A DNA stretch of 64,000 nucleotides from Cupriavidus taiwanensis (GCF_900249755.1 NZ_LT976853.1:2622157-2686156), one strand, 5' to 3'; positions 9,526 through 20,079 are shown, counted from the first letter of the stretch. Numbers and translations: made by a program. The notes: generated by a model from the letters alone, not told the origin.

Positions 9526-9670
9526 CTTGGTACGGGGTGCTCCAAGGGCACGCCGGCCCGTTCTGGCTGCCGGCGCGGGCTTGCCGGTGATGTGCCGGCA
9601 CAGGCGCAATGCATAGCGAGAAGATAGCACAGCGCTCCCCGCAGGCACCCCCGGCGCGCCGTGCAAAAGG

Positions 9671-9694
9671 CAAAAGCCCGCCATGGGGCGGGCT
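9671..9694 (-). terminator. Intrinsic terminator downstream of pirin
   Basis: On the minus strand an 8-bp stem (9687-9694 with 9675-9682, loop 9683-9686) is followed by TTTTGCCTTTT. It is positioned to stop pirin transcription before the CobD/CbiB-like gene. Confidence 0.75.
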
Positions 9695-9716
9695 CTCGCT
9701 GCGGCTGTAAACAATG

Positions 9717-10415
9717 TCAGGGCAGGTCGAACACCAGCACCTCGGCGCCGTCGCCGCCCGACAGTCCGACCTCGGCCACGTCTTCCAGCCGGGCCGCGTC
9801 GCCGGCCTCGAGCGCCTTGCCGTTGACCGTCACCCGGCCGCGCGCCACATGCACATAGGCGCGGCGGCCCGGCGCCAGCGCCAGCGCGGCGGCCTCGTCG
9901 CCGTCGAACAGCCCGGCGTAGAGCCGGATGTCCTGGTGCACCAGCACCGAGCCGTCGGCGCCGTCGGCACTGGCCACCAGGCGCAGCTTGCCGCGCTTGT
10001 CAGCCGCGTCGAAATGCTTTTCCTCGTAGCCGGGATCGATGCCGTTCTCCGCCGGCACGATCCAGATCTGCAGGAAGTGGGTGGTGTCGTGCGCGGCGTG
10101 GTTGTACTCCGAATGGCGCACGCCGGTGCCGGCGCTCATGCGCTGCACGTCGCCGGGGCGGATCACGCTGCCGTTGCCCATGCTGTCCTTGTGCGCCAGC
10201 TCGCCTTCCAGCACGTAGCTGATGATTTCCATGTCGCGGTGGCCATGGGTGCCAAAGCCCATGCCCGGCGCGACGCGGTCTTCGTTGATCACGCGCAGCG
10301 GCCCGAACTGCACATGCTGCGGGTCGTAGTAGTCGGCGAACGAGAACGAATGATAGGACTTCAGCCAGCCATGATCGGCGTATCCACGCTCTGCGGACTT
10401 TCTGATTTCAATCAT
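9717..10415 (-). CDS. Pirin family protein (YhhW-type quercetin dioxygenase-like)
   Basis: A bicupin protein of 232 residues. The N-terminal cupin holds the metal-binding set FGTHGHRDMEIISYVLEGEL, with a later glutamate and histidine in VRHSEYNH, as in E. coli YhhW, which has quercetin 2,3-dioxygenase activity in vitro. The true substrate is unknown. A LysR regulator is divergently transcribed 152 bases away and is the obvious candidate regulator. A terminator follows directly. Confidence 0.92.
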   Translation of the reverse strand: MIEIRKSAERGYADHGWLKSYHSFSFADYYDPQHVQFGPLRVINEDRVAPGMGFGTHGHRDMEIISYVLEGELAHKDSMGNGSVIRPGDVQRMSAGTGVRHSEYNHAAHDTTHFLQIWIVPAENGIDPGYEEKHFDAADKRGKLRLVASADGADGSVLVHQDIRLYAGLFDGDEAAALALAPGRRAYVHVARGRVTVNGKALEAGDAARLEDVAEVGLSGGDGAEVLVFDLP

Positions 10416-10567
10416 TTTGATGGCCCCCCTTGAGCCTTTTCGCCGACAGCACCGTCTGGAGAACCGTGCTGCGGCATACGTCTTCGCTTTGGATGCTAGG
10501 CAGTTTAGGCCTTCAGGCGTATATTTACGGGGATCGCCTTAGAAGCAGTCATTCAGAATTTCTGAAC

Positions 10568-11488
10568 ATGGCCCTCTCGCTAGAATCCCTCGAAGTCCTC
10601 GACGCCATCGAACGCAAGGGCAGCTTTGCCGCCGCTGCCCACGAGATGGGCAAGGTCCCCTCCGCGCTGACCTACGTGGTGCGCAAGCTGGAAGAAGACC
10701 TGGACGTGCTGCTGTTCGACCGGCGCCGCCATCGCGCCGAGCTGACGCCCGCCGGCCGCGCCCTGCTCGACGAAGGCCGCCACCTGCTGCACGCAGCCGA
10801 CGACCTGGCCCGGCGCGTCAAGCGCCTGGCCACCGGCTGGGAGGCCACCCTCACCCTCGTGGTCGACGACCTGATCAACTTCCGCGCCCTGCTGCCGGTG
10901 ATCCACGACTTCTATGCCGAAAACACCGCCACCCGGCTGCGCTTTTCCAAGGAAGTGCTGGGCGGCGCGTGGGACGCGCTGGTCAGCAACCGCGCCGACC
11001 TGGTGATCGGCGGCGCCTACGACGCGCCCAGCACGCAGGGCTTCCAGATCCGGCCGCTGGGGACCATGCCCTTCGTCTTCGCCGTGGCCGCGCACCACCC
11101 GCTGGCGACCGAGGAAGGCCCGCTCACCACCATCCAGATCGCCAAGCACCGCATCGTCGCGGTGGGCGATACCTCGCGCAACCTGCCGGCCCGCACCCAT
11201 GGCGTGCTGGCCGGGCAGGACGTGCTGGTGGTCCCCACCATGCGCGACAAGCTCGAAGCGCAGATCCGCGGGCTGGGCTGCGGCTGGCTGCCGGCGCCGA
11301 TGGCGCAGCCGCATATCGAGAGCGGCGTGCTGCAGGCGCGCGAGACCGTCGAGGTGCGCGCGCCCGGCAATTTCAAGGTGGCCTGGCGCACCAGCAACCG
11401 CGGCAAGGCGCTGCAGTGGTGGGCCGGCAAGCTGGAAGACCCGCGCCTGGCGCAGGCGCTGCTGCAGCAACCGGACTTCGCCGGCTGA
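10568..11488 (+). CDS. LysR-type transcriptional regulator, divergent from pirin
   Basis: A 306-residue LysR-family regulator. The N-terminal winged helix-turn-helix is [42 protein letters not shown] (described here in pieces: [13 protein letters not shown], then [15 protein letters not shown]). The substrate-binding domain follows, with [14 protein letters not shown] and [16 protein letters not shown]. The start at 10568 is preferred to 10430 because the upstream codons do not resemble any LysR N-terminus. Divergence from the pirin gene suggests control of pirin and of itself. The effector is unknown. It ends 11 bases before gluQ. Confidence 0.93.
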   Translation: MALSLESLEVLDAIERKGSFAAAAHEMGKVPSALTYVVRKLEEDLDVLLFDRRRHRAELTPAGRALLDEGRHLLHAADDLARRVKRLATGWEATLTLVVDDLINFRALLPVIHDFYAENTATRLRFSKEVLGGAWDALVSNRADLVIGGAYDAPSTQGFQIRPLGTMPFVFAVAAHHPLATEEGPLTTIQIAKHRIVAVGDTSRNLPARTHGVLAGQDVLVVPTMRDKLEAQIRGLGCGWLPAPMAQPHIESGVLQARETVEVRAPGNFKVAWRTSNRGKALQWWAGKLEDPRLAQALLQQPDFAG

Positions 11489-11499
11489 GGGGTGGCCTG

Positions 11500-12444
11500 A
11501 TGGCAGGAACGGCCGCAAGCGCAAGAATTCCCGCAACGGCGGCGCCGGAGGTCGCCGCGCCCGGCTATCGCGGGCGCTTCGCACCCTCGCCCACCGGGCC
11601 GCTGCACATGGGTTCGCTGGTCACCGCACTGGCCAGCTGGCTCGACGCCCGCGCGCACGGCGGGCAATGGCTGGTGCGCATCGAAGACATCGATACGCCG
11701 CGCTGCGTGCGCGGCGCGGACCACGACATCCTGCACACGCTGGCGCGCGTCGGCATGACGCCCGACGAGCCACCGGTGTGGCAGAGCCGGCGCGAACGTC
11801 ACTATGCCGAAGCGCTGCGCCGGCTCGATGCCGCGGGGCAGCTTTACCCGTGCGGCTGCTCGCGCAAGGAGATCGCCGATTCGCTGGTGCACGTGCGCGA
11901 GCGCCACCAGACCCTGGGCTATCCCGGCACCTGCCGCCACGGCCTGAACGGCAAGCTGCCGCGCGCATGGCGCGTGCGCGTGCCGGACGGGCCGGCCGCG
12001 ATGGTCTGCTTCGACGACCGCTGGCAGGGACGCCAGTGCCAGGACCTGGAAACCGAGCTGGGCGACTTCGTGCTGCGCCGCGCCGACGGGCTGTGGGCCT
12101 ACCAGCTGGCGGTGGTGGTCGACGACGGCCTGCAGGGCATCACGCATATCGTGCGCGGCGCCGACCTGCTCGACTCCACGCCGCGGCAGATCCACCTGCA
12201 GCACCTGCTGGGGCTGCCCACGCCGGCTTACCTGCACGTGCCGGTGGTGGTGAACCGGCTCGGGGAGAAGCTCAGCAAGCAGAGCGGCGCGCAGGCGATC
12301 GATACCCACGCACCGCTGGAGGCGTTGCGCGAAGCCGGTGCCCACCTGGGGCTGTCGAACCCCGCCGGCAATGTTGCCGACTGGCTGGCGCGGGCCACCG
12401 ATGGCTGGCGCGCGCGGCTGGCCGCGCTGCCCGCCCAGGTCTAG
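11500..12444 (+). CDS. gluQ: Glutamyl-Q tRNA(Asp) synthetase
   Basis: Attaches glutamate to queuosine at position 34 of tRNA(Asp). It is a truncated glutamyl-tRNA synthetase lacking the anticodon-binding domain, and 314 residues is the usual length. The class I signatures are HMGS (36-39) and KLSKQ (257-261). A zinc site is expected from Cys118, Cys120 and Cys145 (PCGCSRKE...GTCRHG). In many proteobacteria this gene is next to dksA, but here it follows a LysR gene by 11 bases and may be read through from it. Confidence 0.94.
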   Translation: MAGTAASARIPATAAPEVAAPGYRGRFAPSPTGPLHMGSLVTALASWLDARAHGGQWLVRIEDIDTPRCVRGADHDILHTLARVGMTPDEPPVWQSRRERHYAEALRRLDAAGQLYPCGCSRKEIADSLVHVRERHQTLGYPGTCRHGLNGKLPRAWRVRVPDGPAAMVCFDDRWQGRQCQDLETELGDFVLRRADGLWAYQLAVVVDDGLQGITHIVRGADLLDSTPRQIHLQHLLGLPTPAYLHVPVVVNRLGEKLSKQSGAQAIDTHAPLEALREAGAHLGLSNPAGNVADWLARATDGWRARLAALPAQV

Positions 12445-12447
12445 CCC

Positions 12448-12479
12448 CAAAAAACAAATGGCCCGCGCAGGCGGGCCAT
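12448..12479 (-). terminator. Intrinsic terminator for rhlE (convergent with gluQ)
   Basis: A 9-bp stem (12458-12466 with 12471-12479, loop GCAG) is followed on the minus strand by TTTGTTTTTT. The T-run favours termination of rhlE. On the plus strand only a short imperfect T-run follows, so gluQ is less well served. Confidence 0.75.
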
Positions 12480-12502
12480 CATTCATCGGAACAACGCTCG
12501 GT

Positions 12503-14005
<1,503 letters not shown>

Positions 14006-14155
14006 GGGTATCGGTATTGGCGGGAGGCGAACCCGGCACAAACGGATACGCGTCTGGAACTCATCTCGCCCTGAATCTCGCCCGGCGCCAGGAAGTTCCG
14101 GCGCGGCCCTGCTGGCTACAGCATTTGGCCAAGAGAATCAAAGACTTAGATTTTA
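14006..14155 (-). promoter_or_regulatory. rhlE promoter and long 5' leader
   Basis: Minus-strand TAAAAT at 14150-14155 lies in the only A/T-rich patch upstream of rhlE and is the best -10 candidate. It would give a leader of roughly 135-140 bases. Long leaders are common on cold-responsive DEAD-box helicase genes; control through this one is an inference. Confidence 0.4.
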
Positions 14156-14362
14156 GCATCTCTGCCCGCGCAGTGGGCGTTCCGGCGCCGCCGTGCGGCG
14201 GCCGCGACAATGGGCGCCCGATAGGCACCCCACGGGCACCACACGGCCGCCACACGGCGGACCGGCCGGGGCATTGTCAAGACATTGTCATATCGGCCAA
14301 GCAAGATGCCGGCGGCGCGGCGCCCCTGCCGGACCGCGCGGCTTCTTCACATCGAGACTGAC

Positions 14363-14527
14363 ATGGACTTTGAGCTGTTTCGCCAGACCTGCCAGCAATT
14401 CCTGCGCACCTCCAGCCTGTTCCTGGGACTGGCCGCGGCCAGCCGGCCGGCGGCGCTGCCGATGCTGCCAGGGCCGTCGCTCCCCGCGCTGCCGGCCAGC
14501 CAGCCCACGGGCCGGCAGCGCGCCTGA
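14363..14527 (+). CDS. Hypothetical 54-residue protein, doubtful
   Basis: A short frame starting MDFELFRQTCQQFLRTSS and ending in a Pro/Ala-rich stretch (PGPSLPALPASQPTGRQRA). The first 30 residues could form an amphipathic helix. There is no strong ribosome-binding site and no family match that I recognise. It is the only plausible coding frame in the 14006-14563 gap, which is otherwise the rhlE leader and featureless GC-rich sequence. It could equally be chance. Confidence 0.25.
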   Translation: MDFELFRQTCQQFLRTSSLFLGLAAASRPAALPMLPGPSLPALPASQPTGRQRA

Positions 14528-14563
14528 ACCGCAGCAGGGCTGCCAACGCGCGCTCCGCGCCAC

Positions 14564-15562
14564 TCAGTCGCCGCGGATGCCGTTGTCCTGGATCACCTTG
14601 CCCCACTTGCTGTAGTCGGCCTTCATGCGCGCGGCCAGTTGCTCGGGCGGCATATAGGCGGCCACGGTGCCGGCGCCCAGCATCTTCTGCTGAACGGTCG
14701 GATCGGCCAGCGCCTGCTTCAGCTCGGCCGACAACTTCGCCACCACCTCCCTGGGCGTGCCGGCCGGCGCCAGCAGCCCGCCCCAGGCGGTGGCATCGAA
14801 GCCCGGGAAGCCCTGTTCGGCCACGGTCTTGACCTCCGGCGTAAAGCTGACCCGCTTGCTGGAGCCGACCGCTATCGGGCGCAGCTTGCCAGCCTTGATA
14901 TGCGGCAGCGCCGCGATCATGTCCGAGAACATCATCGGCACCTGGCCGGCCAGCAGGTCGGCGATGGCGGGAGCGCTGCCCTTGTATGGCACGTGCTGCA
15001 CGTCGAAGTGGCCCAGGTTCTTCAGCAGCTCGGTCGACAGGTGGCCGAAGCTGCCGTTGCCGGCGCTGGTGTAGTTGAGCGCGCCCGGCCGGGCCTTGGC
15101 CTTGGCGATGTACTGCTGCAGGCTGGTCACGTCCGGCATCGCCTGCGCATTGACCACCATCACGATGGGCAGGTCATAGGCGGCGCCGATGGGCGTGAAG
15201 TCCTTGAAGATGTCATAGCCCTTGCGGTTGATCAGGTGCGGCGCGAGCAGCGTCGGCGTGGCCAGCACCAGCAGCGTGTAGCCGTCGGCGGGGCTCTTGG
15301 CGACGTTCTCGGCGCCGATGGTGCCCGAGGCGCCGGGGCGGTTGTCCACCACCACCGGCTGCTTCAGTGTTTCGCTCATCTTCTGGCCGATGATGCGCGC
15401 GGCGGTGTCGGTCGGACCGCCCGGCGGGAACGGCACCACCAGCCGGATCGGCTTGCTGGGATAGGTCTCGGCGAAAGCCGGTGCGGCGGCGAGCGGCAGC
15501 GTGGCGCTCAGGAGGATGGTGCCCAGGCGGCGCTGGAAGGTACGGCGGCTAGTGTTCTGCAT
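14564..15562 (-). CDS. Bug/TctC-family periplasmic solute-binding protein
   Basis: A periplasmic receptor of 332 residues belonging to the very large Bordetella uptake gene (Bug) family. A signal peptide covers about residues 1-31 (RRTFQRRLGTILLSA...AAPAFA|ET). The mature start YPSKPIRLVVPFPPGGPTD is the family signature, followed by VVVDNRPGASGTIGAE and HVPYKGSAPAIADLL, which line the carboxylate-binding site. No TctA/TctB membrane partners are adjacent. It lies 176 bases downstream of pct on the same strand, so carboxylate uptake feeding CoA-activation is a reasonable guess but not shown. Confidence 0.9.
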   Translation of the reverse strand: MQNTSRRTFQRRLGTILLSATLPLAAAPAFAETYPSKPIRLVVPFPPGGPTDTAARIIGQKMSETLKQPVVVDNRPGASGTIGAENVAKSPADGYTLLVLATPTLLAPHLINRKGYDIFKDFTPIGAAYDLPIVMVVNAQAMPDVTSLQQYIAKAKARPGALNYTSAGNGSFGHLSTELLKNLGHFDVQHVPYKGSAPAIADLLAGQVPMMFSDMIAALPHIKAGKLRPIAVGSSKRVSFTPEVKTVAEQGFPGFDATAWGGLLAPAGTPREVVAKLSAELKQALADPTVQQKMLGAGTVAAYMPPEQLAARMKADYSKWGKVIQDNGIRGD

Positions 15563-15738
15563 GGTGTGGCTATGTCCTGCGGTAAATCGCGGTAAATCAG
15601 AATCGATGCGCGGCCCGGGGCCGCGCCGGGATGAAGCGGCAGCGGTGGCGTAACGTCATGACAGATCTTGGCGTGCCTCCTTGCGGACCGGTCATGGCCG
15701 GCCCGTCAGATGGAATGGGTGGTTTGCTGCGGCGGCCG

Positions 15739-17394
15739 TTACAGGCGCATCGGTCCGGCCTGGAACAGCCGCGCATCCATCTGGCGCAGGTCGGGCGCCA
15801 CCGCTACCGGGGTGGCGCACTGGTCGAGCACATCGCGCTGCAGGTCGACGCCGGGGGCGATCTCGACCAGCGTGAGGCGGGCTTCACCGCCCTCGCTGCC
15901 CTCGGCGCCCTCACTGCCCTCACCCGCGCGCATCTCGAACACCGCGCGCTCGGTGATGTACACCACCGGGATGCCCAGCGATGCCACATAGGGGCCGTTG
16001 AAGCTCAGGTGCGACACCTCCGGCACGATCTTCTTCACGCGGCCTTCGCGCACGATCTGCAGGCTGCCGTCGCCCGCGCGCACTTCCAGCCCGCCCGCGG
16101 TCAGCGTGCCCATGAACACCACCGCGCGCGCGCTCTGCGTGATGTTGATAAAGCCGCCGACGCCGGCAATCAGCGCGCCCTCGCCTTCGCCGAACTTGCT
16201 GACGTTGACGTTGCCCTGGCCATCCAGCTCGGCCAGGCCGAGGATCGCCAGGTCGATGCCGCCGCCTTCGTAGAAGTCGAACTGCGCGGGCTGGTCGACC
16301 ACTGCTTCCGGGTAGGCCGAGGCACCGAAGCTGAGGCCATCCGCGGGCGTGCCGCCAATCGGCCCGGCTTCCACGGTCAGGGTGAAACCGTGCAGCCCGG
16401 CCTGGTGCGCCAGCATGCCCACCGCGGCCGGCATGCCCACCCCCAGGTTGACCACGCGCGGCGCGCGCCGGGCCAGTTCCATCACCGCGCGGCGCTGCAC
16501 GATGGTGCGCGCGTCGAGCGGACCTGCCTCGGGCAACGGGGCGCACGCATCGTCGGCGCTGCCCTCGCCCCGCCAGGGTGTCACGTAGGCGGGGTTGAAG
16601 GCCTCGGCGAAGGTCATCTGGTGGTTGGCGGGGTTGTCGCAGACCACCACGTAGTCGACCAGGATGCCGGGCACGTGGATGGCCTGCAGGATCTCGTGGT
16701 GATCGACCAGGCTTTCCACCTGCGCGATCACGATGCCGCCGGAGTTGTGCGCGGCCTGCGCCAGCGCCAGCAGTTCATGGTGGAAGGCCTCGCGATGCGT
16801 GCTGAGGTTGCCGCGCGCATCGGCGGCGGTGCAGCGGATCAGCGCGCAGTCGATCGGGAAGCTGGGGTAGAACAGGTATTCGTCGCCGCGGAACTCGACC
16901 GCATCGACCCAGCACGCCTTGCCTTCGGCAATGGCGCGGCGCGCGCGCTGGTTGACGGCGGCGCCGTGGTAGCGCGCATCCTGCGCGGTGCGCGGGTCGA
17001 CAAAGGTGTGCAGGCCGATTTTGGTCATCACGCCGGGCTTGCCGCCGGCGATGGCGCGGTACAGGTGCGTCAGCACGCCCTGCGGCAGGTTGTAGCCTTC
17101 GCACTGCTCCGCCATCGCCAGCGTGGCCAGGCGGGTGGCCGAGCGCCAGTGGCCGCCGACCACGGTGGCGGTCATGCCGGCGTTGCCGAAATGGTTGACG
17201 CCGCGCGCGCCGCGGTCGCCCTGCCCGGCCGAGTACACCAGCGTCAGGTCGCGCGGCAGGCCGCTCTGCAGGAAGCGCTGCTCCAGCGCCTCGGTCACGG
17301 CCTCGGCGTGGCCGGCGCCGACAAAGCCAGCGCTGGCCACGGTCCAGCCATCCTGCACCAGTGCCGCGGCTTCGCGCGCGGTGATTACCTTCAT
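15739..17394 (-). CDS. pct: Propionate/acyl CoA-transferase (family I, YdiF-like)
   Basis: Transfers CoA between acetyl-CoA and short-chain carboxylates such as propionate or lactate through a glutamyl-CoA thioester. The 551 residues fuse the alpha-like and beta-like halves. The catalytic glutamate is Glu342 in TLTVEAGPIGGTPADG, and the N-terminal SAGFVGAGHAEAV and VYSAGQGDRGARGVNHFG are typical. From memory it is close to the C. necator Pct used in polyester work. A Gly/Ser/Glu-rich repeat (residues 491-504) appears inserted relative to that protein. It is divergent from an IclR regulator. Confidence 0.93.
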   Translation of the reverse strand: MKVITAREAAALVQDGWTVASAGFVGAGHAEAVTEALEQRFLQSGLPRDLTLVYSAGQGDRGARGVNHFGNAGMTATVVGGHWRSATRLATLAMAEQCEGYNLPQGVLTHLYRAIAGGKPGVMTKIGLHTFVDPRTAQDARYHGAAVNQRARRAIAEGKACWVDAVEFRGDEYLFYPSFPIDCALIRCTAADARGNLSTHREAFHHELLALAQAAHNSGGIVIAQVESLVDHHEILQAIHVPGILVDYVVVCDNPANHQMTFAEAFNPAYVTPWRGEGSADDACAPLPEAGPLDARTIVQRRAVMELARRAPRVVNLGVGMPAAVGMLAHQAGLHGFTLTVEAGPIGGTPADGLSFGASAYPEAVVDQPAQFDFYEGGGIDLAILGLAELDGQGNVNVSKFGEGEGALIAGVGGFINITQSARAVVFMGTLTAGGLEVRAGDGSLQIVREGRVKKIVPEVSHLSFNGPYVASLGIPVVYITERAVFEMRAGEGSEGAEGSEGGEARLTLVEIAPGVDLQRDVLDQCATPVAVAPDLRQMDARLFQAGPMRL

Positions 17395-17458
17395 CGCTGT
17401 CTCCGGTTTTGAGTCATGCCGTCCCGCATCGCTGGCGGCATACTTTCCGTGAATTTTG

Positions 17459-17482
17459 TTTTGCGAACATTTGTTCGAAAAA
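17459..17482. promoter_or_regulatory. Inverted-repeat operator between pct and iclR-type gene
   Basis: A 24-bp dyad: TTTTGCGAACA (17459-17469), a TT centre, then TGTTCGAAAAA (17472-17482), with one mismatch in 11. Its A/T-rich ends and CGAACA/TGTTCG core resemble sites bound by IclR-family dimers. It sits 65 bases upstream of pct and 105 upstream of the regulator gene. TATCAT at 17486-17491 is a weak -10 candidate for the regulator. Confidence 0.7.
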
Positions 17483-17586
17483 CGCTATCATACGGAGATG
17501 CTGGCGCTCGGCGCAAGCCCTGCGCTACGGCATCGACCGTGCGTGCCGGATCCTCCATTTCGCGACCGTTCCCAGCCAGACACCCT

Positions 17587-18366
17587 ATGCCGCAAGCCGA
17601 AACCCCCAAGAAAGACGAACTGCTGGAATCGCTGAGCAAGGGCCTGGCGCTGCTGCGCCTGCTGGGCGCCGGCGCGGAGCGCCTGACCATGCAGGAAGTC
17701 GCCGAGCAGCTCGACGTGACCCGCGCCGCCGCGCGCCGGCTGCTGCTGACGCTGGAGCACAACGGCTACGTGGCGCAGGACGGCCGCCACTTCGCGCTGA
17801 CGCCGCGGGTGATGGAGCTGGGCTACGCCTACTTTGCGTCGATGAGCCTGCCGCAGATGGCGCGGCCCTACCTGCAGCAGCTGTGCGAGACCCTGGGCGA
17901 AAGCTGCTCGCTGGGCGTGCTCGATGCCGACTCGGTGGTGCTGGTGGCGCGCGAGGAGCCGCGCCAGCTGCTGCGCGTGGACATGGCGCTGGGCCGCCGC
18001 ATGCCGGCCTATGCGCATTCGCTCGGGCGCGTGCTGCTGGCCGGGCTGGACGACAGCGCGCTCGAGGCCTACCTGGCCGGCGCGACGCTGCGCAAGCTGA
18101 CCCCCTTCACGGTCAGCTCGCGCGCCACGCTGGCGCGCACGCTGCGCCAGGTGCGCGCCGACGGCTACTGCGTGCTGGTCAGCGAACTGGTGGACGGCTA
18201 CGCCGGGATCTCGGTGCCGCTGCGCGACCAGGCCGGCAAGGTGGTGGCCGGGCTGGGCTTCAGCATGGTGCTGGGCAGCCGCGACCGGGCCCATCTGGAA
18301 ACGCGCTTCCTGGCGCCGCTGCGCGAAGCCGCCGCCCGCATCGAGGCCATCCTGCAGGCGCGCTGA
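17587..18366 (+). CDS. IclR-family transcriptional regulator
   Basis: A 259-residue regulator with the N-terminal winged helix (LSKGLALLRLLG, then LTMQEVAEQLDVTRAAARRLLLTLEHNGYV) and a C-terminal effector domain containing GESCSLGVLDADSVVLVAR and the conserved YAHSLGRVLLAGL. The frame is open upstream to 17416, but the ATG at 17587 (MPQAETPKKDEL) gives the normal length. The upstream codons run through the dyad operator. Related PcaR/PobR proteins control aromatic or acid catabolism; here the likely target is the divergent pct gene. Confidence 0.92.
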   Translation: MPQAETPKKDELLESLSKGLALLRLLGAGAERLTMQEVAEQLDVTRAAARRLLLTLEHNGYVAQDGRHFALTPRVMELGYAYFASMSLPQMARPYLQQLCETLGESCSLGVLDADSVVLVAREEPRQLLRVDMALGRRMPAYAHSLGRVLLAGLDDSALEAYLAGATLRKLTPFTVSSRATLARTLRQVRADGYCVLVSELVDGYAGISVPLRDQAGKVVAGLGFSMVLGSRDRAHLETRFLAPLREAAARIEAILQAR

Positions 18367-18739
18367 ACCGCGCCCGGCCCATGTAGAAAAGCCCCGCGTG
18401 CCGGGGAGGCAGCGGGGCTCAAGCGGTAGCGGGGCAATCTGTTCGACCACCCACGCTGTCGATCTTGGCGCATCGCGCCGGCGCGGGCATCCCCCAAATG
18501 TGGGCCATCGCATGCGCCGTGGCTGGCACGCTGCAGGCGTGTCCTGCAAAGCCAGTCAATCATGGCCCTGTCACAGGCTTGCAGGAATCCGGGTTTTCGC
18601 CGAGCGGGTTTTCGCCAGCTTCCGGCCAGCGCCCGGATGCGGTCTACTGGTCTCACATCGACGCCCCTGGCACCGTGCAACGCCGGATTGCCACCGCCGA
18701 TGGTGCTGCAGAACTAGTCCAATGACCGGGAGACAGACC
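18367..18739. other. Intergenic region with weak hairpin only
   Basis: After the IclR gene a G/C-rich hairpin can form (AGCCCCG at 18390-18396 with CGGGGCT at 18413-18419, and an inner GCC/GGC stem). It has no T-run, so termination is uncertain. The rest of this 373-bp stretch shows no gene or repeat that I can support. Confidence 0.4.
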
Positions 18740-18850
18740 ATGGTGACGAAGAAAGAAGAGGCTTTCGTACTGAAGAACCTTCTCGCCCTTGCCGCAGTGG
18801 AAACCCTGGGCGGCGCGATCGCCCTGGGCATGGTCTTCCACCTGATCTGA
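18740..18850 (+). CDS. Putative 36-residue single-span membrane protein
   Basis: A very short frame starting MVTKKEEAFVLKNLLALA and ending GMVFHLI. It has a charged N-terminus followed by about 22 uninterrupted nonpolar residues, as expected for a small membrane protein inserted N-in. GGGAGA lies eight bases upstream of the ATG and is a good ribosome-binding site. An ATG at 18722 in the same frame would add six residues. No family is recognised, so this is supported by composition and RBS only. Confidence 0.5.
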   Translation: MVTKKEEAFVLKNLLALAAVETLGGAIALGMVFHLI

Positions 18851-18890
18851 CCTTTGCGCGCCGGCGCTGCCACGCCGGCGCCCGTCCGCG

Positions 18891-19244
18891 TCATTCGTCG
18901 ACGATCACTTCGAACCCGCCGAAGATCATCCGCTGCGCGTCGAACGGCATCGTGTCCATGCCGGCCTTCAGGCGCGGGTCTTCCATCGCCGCCTTCATGC
19001 CGGCATCACGCTGCGCGCGCGACGGCCAGCGGATCCACGCGAACACCACCGCTTCATCGTCCTTGCGCTGGACCGCCATCGTAAAGGACGTCACCTTGCC
19101 TTCCGGCACATCGTCGCCCCAGCATTCCACCACCTGCAGCGCGCCGTGCTCCTTGAACACGGCGGCAGCCTGTTGCGCCACCTCGCGATAGCGCTCGCGG
19201 TTAGCCTGGGGAACCGCGATCACGAATCCGTCGATATAGGACAT
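18891..19244 (-). CDS. DUF1428 family protein (YbaA-like)
   Basis: A 117-residue ferredoxin-like alpha/beta-barrel protein. The family pattern is plain: MSYIDGFVIAVP at the start, then ECWGDDVPEGKVTSFTMAV, FAWIRWPSRAQRDAGM, and MPFDAQRMIFGGFEVIV at the end. The start at 19244 is fixed by AGGAG eight bases upstream; in-frame GTG and ATG codons just before it lie too close to that site. The function is unknown; relatives resemble dimeric alpha/beta-barrel stress proteins. It is divergent from the deaminase gene. Confidence 0.9.
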   Translation of the reverse strand: MSYIDGFVIAVPQANRERYREVAQQAAAVFKEHGALQVVECWGDDVPEGKVTSFTMAVQRKDDEAVVFAWIRWPSRAQRDAGMKAAMEDPRLKAGMDTMPFDAQRMIFGGFEVIVDE

Positions 19245-19428
19245 GGGCATCACTCCTGGTCAGGTTGATTCGGTCGCGTCGGTCAGGACGCGAATGCGTC
19301 TGACTACCATAGTCGATCGGCGCGCCGTCAGCGCATGGTCTGGCCGGTAGCATGGGACGGCAGCGACACAAAACGCTCGAGCACTGGCTTATCCTGCTAA
19401 ATCCTTCCCGTTACCGGAGACTCCAGGC

Positions 19429-19938
19429 ATGACCCGAATCACCGATCCGTCCGGCACTGAATTGTCACCGCTCGACCTGGCGCTGCTGCGCCAGTCGATC
19501 GCACTGTCCGACGACTCCCGGGCTCGCGGCCGCCACCCGTTTGCCGCGCTGGTGGCCGATGCCGCCGGCAATATCATCGCCAGCGCCGGCAACAACTCGA
19601 TGCCGCCCGAAGGCGACCCGACCCAGCACGCCGAACTGGTCGCCGCCGCGCAGGCCGCGCGTGCGTTGCCGCCGGAGCAATTGGCCGACTGCACCCTCTA
19701 CACCAGCGCCGAGCCATGCTGCATGTGCGCGGGCGCGGTCTACTGGACCGGCATCGGGCGCGTGGTCTATGCGCTGTCGGAACACAAACTGCTGGGCCTG
19801 ACCGGCGACCATCCGGAGAACCCGACCTTTTCGCTGCCTTGCCGCGAAGTGTTTGCGCGCGGCCAGCGCAAGGTCGAGGTGGTGGGGCCGGTGCTGGAGG
19901 ATGAAGCCGCGGCGCCGCACGCGGGGTTCTGGCAGTAG
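19429..19938 (+). CDS. Nucleoside/guanine deaminase-type cytidine deaminase-fold protein
   Basis: A zinc-dependent deaminase of 169 residues. The zinc site is HAE at 67-69 (His ligand, Glu proton shuttle) with PCCMC at 96-100 (two Cys ligands). The length and the run ALSDDSRARGRHPFAALV point to the guanine-deaminase/TadA-like branch acting on free bases or nucleosides rather than to TadA itself. The exact substrate is not determinable here. It stands alone, divergent from the DUF1428 gene. Confidence 0.88.
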   Translation: MTRITDPSGTELSPLDLALLRQSIALSDDSRARGRHPFAALVADAAGNIIASAGNNSMPPEGDPTQHAELVAAAQAARALPPEQLADCTLYTSAEPCCMCAGAVYWTGIGRVVYALSEHKLLGLTGDHPENPTFSLPCREVFARGQRKVEVVGPVLEDEAAAPHAGFWQ

Positions 19939-20079
19939 TGCGGCAGCCGCCGTCCGCCTTCCGTGGCGGGCGGCATCTTCAGCATCGAAGTCCCTGTCAT
20001 CGGCACGTCACCGCCTCTTCCTACACTCGCCTGGCTCCGGCTCGCAGCGGCCGCCACCCCAACCCAGCCAGGTGACTCC

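Noticed and set aside
14285..14362. Upstream extension of the 54-residue frame
   Set aside because: The extra residues (MSYRPSKMPAARRP...) are Arg/Pro-rich noise with no ribosome-binding site.
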